From assembly GCF_026340095.1 (NCBI RefSeq), contig NZ_JAPEPO010000002.1, positions 248,001-312,000 of the forward strand: a stretch of DNA of 64,000 nucleotides. The letters run 5' to 3'. Positions 59,983 through 64,000 of the stretch are shown here, piece by piece (within the stretch, counting starts at the first letter, position 1; every line of letters starts with the position of its first letter). The position numbers were made by a program, and so were the translations under genes. The notes beneath the pieces were generated by a model. That model did no database searches. It was given only the letters and a program-made list of their open reading frames with translations, and had not been told where the DNA came from. Source of the DNA: Streptomyces sp. NBC_01446 (GTDB lineage Bacteria > Actinomycetota > Actinomycetes > Streptomycetales > Streptomycetaceae).

Positions 59983-60810
59983 TCAGCCGCGGGCGAAGGC
60001 CAGCAGGTCGGTGTTGAACTGATCGGCGAACTTCGGGACCATCGACAAGCCGTGCGGGGCGCCCTCGTAGACCTTGAAGGTCGAGCCCTTCACCAGCTTC
60101 GAGGACTTGTTGCCCGAGGCCACGATGGGGACGATCTGATCGTCGTCGCCGTGGATGATCAGGGTGGGGACGTCGATCCGCTTGAGGTCCTCGGTGAGGT
60201 CGGTCTCGGAGAACGCCTTGATGCAGTCGTAGGCTCCCTTGATGCCCACGGACATGGACCACAACCAGAACTCGTCGCGAATGCCCTGCGTCACCGTCGA
60301 TCCAGGACGGTTGGCGCCGTAGAAGGCCGCGCTGAGGTCCTGGTAGTACTGCGAGCGGTCGTTCGCGACGCCGTTGCGGATTTCGTCGAAGACCTCGATC
60401 GGCAGTCCCTCGGGGTTCTCCGCGGTCTTCAGCATCAACGGCGGGATCGCGCCGAGCAGAACGGCCTTGGCGATCCGGCCGGTGCCGTGTCGGCCCATGT
60501 AGCGGGTCACCTCACCGCCGCCGGTCGAGTGGCCCACCAGGATGACGTCCCTCAGATCCAGGGTCTCGATCAGGGACGCCAGGTCCTCGGCGTAGGTGTC
60601 GAGGTCGTTTCCGTCCCAGGGCTGGCCGGAGCGCCCGCCGCCGCGCCGGTCGTGGGCGATCGCTCGGAAGCCGTTGTCCACGACCAGTTTCGCCTGGGGG
60701 TCCCACGCGTCGGCGGTCAACGGCCAGCCGTGGCTGAAGACGACCGGCTGACCGGAGCCCCAGTCCTTGTAGAAGAGCTCAGTACCGTCCTTTGTGGTGA
60801 TGAAAGGCAT
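59983..60810 (-). CDS. Chloroperoxidase-type alpha/beta hydrolase
   Basis: 275 aa from ATG 60810 with AAGGAA 8 nt upstream. MPFITTKDGTELFYKDWGSG, QPVVFSHGWPLTADAWDPQA, the nucleophile elbow VILVGHSTGGGEVTRYMGRH, Asp in PTLIIHGDDDQIVPIVASG and His in YEGAPHGLSMVPKFADQ complete the triad. This matches the cofactor-free (non-heme) haloperoxidase/perhydrolase group. One difference from relatives is RRGGGRSGQPW, where RRGHGRS is usual. It probably acts as an esterase or perhydrolase. Confidence 0.92.
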   Translation of the reverse strand: MPFITTKDGTELFYKDWGSGQPVVFSHGWPLTADAWDPQAKLVVDNGFRAIAHDRRGGGRSGQPWDGNDLDTYAEDLASLIETLDLRDVILVGHSTGGGEVTRYMGRHGTGRIAKAVLLGAIPPLMLKTAENPEGLPIEVFDEIRNGVANDRSQYYQDLSAAFYGANRPGSTVTQGIRDEFWLWSMSVGIKGAYDCIKAFSETDLTEDLKRIDVPTLIIHGDDDQIVPIVASGNKSSKLVKGSTFKVYEGAPHGLSMVPKFADQFNTDLLAFARG

Positions 60811-61271
60811 CGTGAGGTTCCTTACGATCGCATCGACATCGGACATGACGGCCCGCCAGATCTCGACTCCACGCGACATTGGGCGCGGAGTCCCGGCAAC
60901 CGGCGCCGGTTGCCGGGCAAGGGATGGCTGGGCACGACCTGACACAGCACGGCCGGCGCCACCCGCGCGGACAGGCGTGGTTGCCGCGTAGACGAGGGCC
61001 GGGACACTGGAGACGACGGAGGTCGCGCCCACCACGGTGGCCGTGGCCGGGTTCGGGAAGAGGGCCCGTGGCCTCCAACGTAGATCGCGGGCACAGCAAA
61101 TAGGCTGCCAGAGAATTCAGGGTCTCGCTCATTTCCTCTGCTGCGTTGCCCTACCTGAGCGCCGGGTCTACCGTTGCCAAAGTGACACCAGGCGCCATCT
61201 GCGGCCAGGCACCACATCACGTAGGGAGACTCCCGAGTCTGAGCCTGCGGCCTCTCGCCCCTTGACCGCCG
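60811..61271. other. Spacer, no clear gene
   Basis: Upstream region of the chloroperoxidase gene. The minus-strand frame stays open for 75 codons upstream of the chosen start but has no better start signal. No other gene is seen. Confidence 0.35.
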
Positions 61272-61376
61272 GACGCGGAAGGGCACCTGCTGCCGGCCGG
61301 GCACTTTGCCCTGGAGACACACCTGGACGCCATCAGCGGCTACGTGCACGGGTTCCTGAGTCGCGTCCTCGCCTGA
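61272..61376 (+). pseudogene. C-terminal tail of another alpha/beta hydrolase
   Basis: DAEGHLLPAGHFALETHLDA, ISGYVHGFLSRVLA and a stop. The D-A-G-H-F-A-L-E pattern with the catalytic His is the typical end of alpha/beta hydrolases. No upstream part is present. Confidence 0.65.
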
Positions 61377-61690
61377 GGCGCGACGAAAAGGTGCTTCCCT
61401 GGGCCGGCTGTCGCACGCGACGCAAGATCCTCGTCGACGGCGCCGACACCGTGGCCTTGGGCACGTTGAGCCTGGTCGTGCAAGCCAACGGCCGCCGATT
61501 CAGCATGCCCGTCCCGTCGCGCTCCACTTCCGTCGAGTCGGGGCGCCTGTCCGACTCCACCTTTACGAGGACACCGGCCTGGTCGCCAGGAGCCTAACCG
61601 CAAGAGGCGAAATAGCGGCCGACCGCCCTGAAGCCGACGCGACGCGCCTTCTGCCCAAGTTCGCATGGAAGACGGCGCAAGAAAGGGGGC
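61377..61690. other. Spacer before the MOSC fusion gene
   Basis: No recognised gene. AAGAAAGGGGGC at its right end serves as the ribosome site of the next gene. Confidence 0.4.
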
Positions 61691-63466
61691 GTGGTGGCCA
61701 CATTGACAGCACTGAACGTCGGGATGCCGAGGGACGTCCCCTGGCACGGCAAGAGCGTGCACACCGGGATCTACAAGCAGAGCGTGACCGGGCCACGCAT
61801 GGTGCGGCGGCTCAACATCGACGGCGACGGCCAAGGTGATCTGGGCGGGCACGGAGGCGAGCAGCGGGCAGTCCTGGTGTACCAGACCGACTCCTACCGC
61901 TACTGGGCTCGGGAACTGGGTCGCGACGACCTCACGCCCGGACAGTTCGGCGAGAACTTCACCGTCGACGGCCTGCCCGACGACGAGGTCTGCATCGGCG
62001 ACCGCTACCGCATCGGCGACGCGCTCTTCGAGGTCACACAGCCGCGCGTGACCTGCTACCGCGTGGGCCTGCGCATGGGCGAGCCGCAGATGGCAGCCCT
62101 GCTCGTTGCCCACCACCGCCCCGGCTTCTATCTGCGGGTCATCGAGGAAGGGGAGGTGGAGGCGGGACAGGAGATCGTCAAGGTCGCCACCGGCCCCGAG
62201 GCGATGACCGTCACGGAGATCGACCAGGTGCTCTATCTGCCAGGGCACACCCGCGCACAGGTCGAACGGGCCCTGCGGATCCCCGCCCTCAGCCCCGGCT
62301 GGCGGACATCCATGCAGACCCTGTTGGACCAGGCAGGCAACGAGGCGGCCGGGGCCTCCGGCAGCGCGGGACTGAACACCGCGGCCACCGCCCCACCCCC
62401 CGCCTGGCCGGGCTTCCGCCCGCTGACCGTCACCCACATCCAGCCCGAGAGCCGCAGCGTGTTCTCCCTGTCACTGGCCGCCGACGACGGCTCCGATCTG
62501 CCCGCCGCACTGCCGGGCCAGTTCCTCACCGTCAAGATTCAGCCCGCGGGAGATGCTGCGCCGCTGATCCGCAGCTACTCGCTGTCCGGGGAACCGGGCA
62601 CCGGCACCTACCGCATCAGCGTGAAAGTCGAACCCCACGGCGCGGCCAGCAACCACCTGCGCGCCCACCTACGCACCGGCGACCACCTGGACGCCGCCGC
62701 GCCCCGCGGCACCTTCAGCCTGGCCGGCGGCGACAACGCCGTGGTCCTGGTGTCAGCCGGCGTCGGCGTCACCCCCGTACTGGCCATGCTGCACGCACTC
62801 GTCCGCGACCGCTCCACCCGACAGGTGTGGTGGCTGCACGGGGCTCGCGACGGCACCGAGCACCCCTTCGCCCAAGAAAGCCGGGCCCTGATCGGGGCAC
62901 TCCCCCACGCCCGGTCGACCGTCTACTACAGCAAACCGACCCCCAAGGACCGCCAGGGCTTCGACTACGCGGAGACCGGCCGCCTCTCCGCCGGCCGCAT
63001 CCGCACCCTCGGCCTACCGACCGACGCTGACGCCTACCTGTGCGGCCCCGCAGCCTTCATGGACAGCATCACCAACGCCCTCATCGACGCAGGTCTGGAA
63101 GCGTCCCACGTCCACACCGAGGCCTTCGGCGCGGGCGCCTCCCTCACCCCCGGGATCAAAGACTCCGCGACCGCGGCCGCGCCCCACCTGCCCGCGGGCC
63201 CGGCCGGCACCGGCCCCACGGTGTCCTTCGCGCGCAGCGGACTCAACGTCCCCTGGAACGACACCCAGGACTCCCTGCTCGAACTCGCCGAGGCCTGCGA
63301 CGTCCCCGTCCAGTGGTCGTGCCGCACCGGCGTATGTCACACCTGCGAACTCGCCCTCATGACCGGCGCAGTGGACTACTCACCCGAGCCGGTCGAACCC
63401 CCCGCCGACGGCAACATCCTCATTTGCTGTTCCAAGCCCACCGAAGAGGTCGTCCTGGACCTGTAG
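61691..63466 (+). CDS. MOSC domain - flavin reductase - 2Fe-2S ferredoxin fusion
   Basis: 591 aa; GTG 61691 or 61694 follows AAAGGGGG. Residues 1-165 are a YiiM-like MOSC domain (KSVHTGIYKQSVTGPRMVRR, DLTPGQFGENFTVDGLPDDE, FEVTQPRVTCYRVGLRMGEP with a conserved Cys that may carry sulfur). Residues 165-225 are the 3-alpha helical linker. Residues 245-480 are the FAD/NAD reductase (RSYSLSGEPGTGTYRIS, VLVSAGVGVTPVLAMLHALV, DAYLCGPAAFMDSI). Residues 505-591 are a plant-type ferredoxin (WSCRTGVCHTCELALM with C-x4-C-x2-C, and a later Cys in NILICCSK). It probably moves electrons from NAD(P)H through FAD and FeS to a substrate bound by MOSC, for example N-hydroxylated bases as in mARC/YcbX/YiiM proteins. 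Confidence 0.93.
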   Translation: MVATLTALNVGMPRDVPWHGKSVHTGIYKQSVTGPRMVRRLNIDGDGQGDLGGHGGEQRAVLVYQTDSYRYWARELGRDDLTPGQFGENFTVDGLPDDEVCIGDRYRIGDALFEVTQPRVTCYRVGLRMGEPQMAALLVAHHRPGFYLRVIEEGEVEAGQEIVKVATGPEAMTVTEIDQVLYLPGHTRAQVERALRIPALSPGWRTSMQTLLDQAGNEAAGASGSAGLNTAATAPPPAWPGFRPLTVTHIQPESRSVFSLSLAADDGSDLPAALPGQFLTVKIQPAGDAAPLIRSYSLSGEPGTGTYRISVKVEPHGAASNHLRAHLRTGDHLDAAAPRGTFSLAGGDNAVVLVSAGVGVTPVLAMLHALVRDRSTRQVWWLHGARDGTEHPFAQESRALIGALPHARSTVYYSKPTPKDRQGFDYAETGRLSAGRIRTLGLPTDADAYLCGPAAFMDSITNALIDAGLEASHVHTEAFGAGASLTPGIKDSATAAAPHLPAGPAGTGPTVSFARSGLNVPWNDTQDSLLELAEACDVPVQWSCRTGVCHTCELALMTGAVDYSPEPVEPPADGNILICCSKPTEEVVLDL

Positions 63467-63521
63467 TTCGCGGCAGGCCCTCCAGGCCGCCACCGGATCT
63501 CGCGGATGGCTTCGTTCACTT

Positions 63522-63548
63522 CGAGCAGCAGCGTTTGTCTGCTGCTCG
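63522..63548 (+). terminator. Hairpin downstream of the MOSC fusion gene
   Basis: CGAGCAGCAG, loop CGTTTGT, CTGCTGCTCG: perfect 10-bp stem 55 bp after the stop codon, followed by moderately T-rich DNA (GCGGTTGCGGATCTTG). Confidence 0.65.
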
Positions 63549-63617
63549 AGCAGCGGTTGCGGATCTTGGGGGATGTTCACGCGAAATAGCAGCAGGCGGG
63601 TCGGGTCCGGGTCATCG

Positions 63618-64000
63618 AGGCGGTCGCCGGTGGGGGCTGCCATCGCGGCCCGGATCGCCCTGCGCCGCGTGCAGGTCTCCCCGCTCGGGGTCACCCGGCG
63701 CGTCACGCCACGCCCGCCGCGGGTCTACCGGGTGAACCCACTGGCCGCAGGTATCGCCGAACTCGCGCACACCATCGGCCGAATGCCCAGGAGCACTAAC
63801 GGCCAGATCTGGGTCTTCGCCCCGGGAATCCTGCTGGTCCTGACCGGCCTCGTCATTGCCGGCCCCTGGCTGACCATGGCTCGAGCCCGCCTCCTGGCCC
63901 GACGCACCAGCCGCCCCGCGCTGCTCGTCGCGGGCCGACGGCTCGCGGACGACCCGAAGGCCGGCTTCCGCGCGGTCAGCGGGCTGGTCGGCCGTCTACG
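63618..64000 (+). pseudogene. FtsX-type ABC transporter permease, partial
   Basis: The plus-strand frame reads AARIALRRVQVSPLGVTRRV, PPRVYRVNPLAAGIAELAHT, ILLVLTGLVIAGPWLTMARA and ADDPKAGFRAVSGLVGRL and runs off the window. This is an internal segment of a streptomycete FtsX-domain permease, including one clear membrane helix. It has no start codon or ribosome site and begins abruptly near 63618, so it looks 5'-truncated. Whether the rest beyond 64000 is intact cannot be seen. Confidence 0.75.

Noticed and set aside
1..64000. CRISPR arrays, tRNA or rRNA genes
   Set aside because: No regularly spaced repeats were seen beyond the 41-bp tandem pair and the duplications described, and no tRNA- or rRNA-like segment was noticed while reading.

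Overview
The sequence looks like accessory DNA of a Streptomyces or close relative. It is GC-rich, with strong third-position GC in the real genes, GTG/TTG starts and GTGA/ATGA gene overlaps. It carries typical streptomycete families (FUSC, SpoIIE-type PP2C phosphatase, STAS antagonist, MocR, DUF6510-type and DUF6300-like small proteins). I see no rRNA, tRNA, CRISPR array or replication origin. Few housekeeping genes and many insertion sequences and gene fragments suggest a chromosome arm or a large plasmid.

Layout. 0-2.1 kb: gene debris and the 5' end of a tnpB. 2.6-6.7 kb: a complete second-type DnaE (Pol III alpha) overlapped by a zinc-ribbon gene with an internal duplication. 7.0-9.2 kb: an alpha/beta hydrolase split by a clean IS3-family insertion. 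9.3-12.8 kb: a lipoprotein, a full TnpB element and an RHH/MazF-like toxin-antitoxin pair. 13.3-17.1 kb: transposase scraps around a PAS-GAF-PP2C phosphatase. 17.1-20.3 kb: a minus-strand operon (conserved hypothetical, DksA-like zinc finger, FUSC transporter) joined by 4-bp overlaps.

20.5-32.5 kb is the most coherent and most interesting block. Nine copies of a palindrome GGAC-N6-GTCC lie in non-coding or decayed DNA. Most sit shortly upstream of a gene: a dihydrolipoamide dehydrogenase-like flavoenzyme, two paralogous TetR regulators, three acetyltransferases (one of them distantly placed), an NhaA-DsbA fusion antiporter and an AlkA-type DNA glycosylase. Truncated egtA and transketolase genes sit inside the block. 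I read it as a TetR-controlled redox/electrophile/alkylation stress regulon, partly decayed. This is inference from the palindromes and gene content.

33-45.5 kb: an ISAs1 element, two MocR regulators (one lacking the PLP lysine), an operon of ICL/PEPM-family lyase, nitroreductase and quinone-reductase-like genes, and a second nearly identical quinone reductase copy 3.8 kb downstream; the DNA between is largely gene fragments. 45.8-52.5 kb: broken IS110 and IS3 pieces, a mercuric-reductase-like flavoprotein, a frameshifted AhpD-like gene, a PNPOx-family protein and an intact IS630 element. 52.5-64 kb: a molybdopterin oxidoreductase with its flavin reductase partner, DUF6510-type and RraA-like proteins, an NmrA-like reductase with divergent TetR, a STAS protein, a chloroperoxidase-type hydrolase, a MOSC-flavin-ferredoxin fusion and, at the edge, part of an FtsX-type permease.

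Taken together, the intact cargo is dominated by redox enzymes and stress regulators. Solitary tnpB-type right-end palindromes and transposase scars lie between them.
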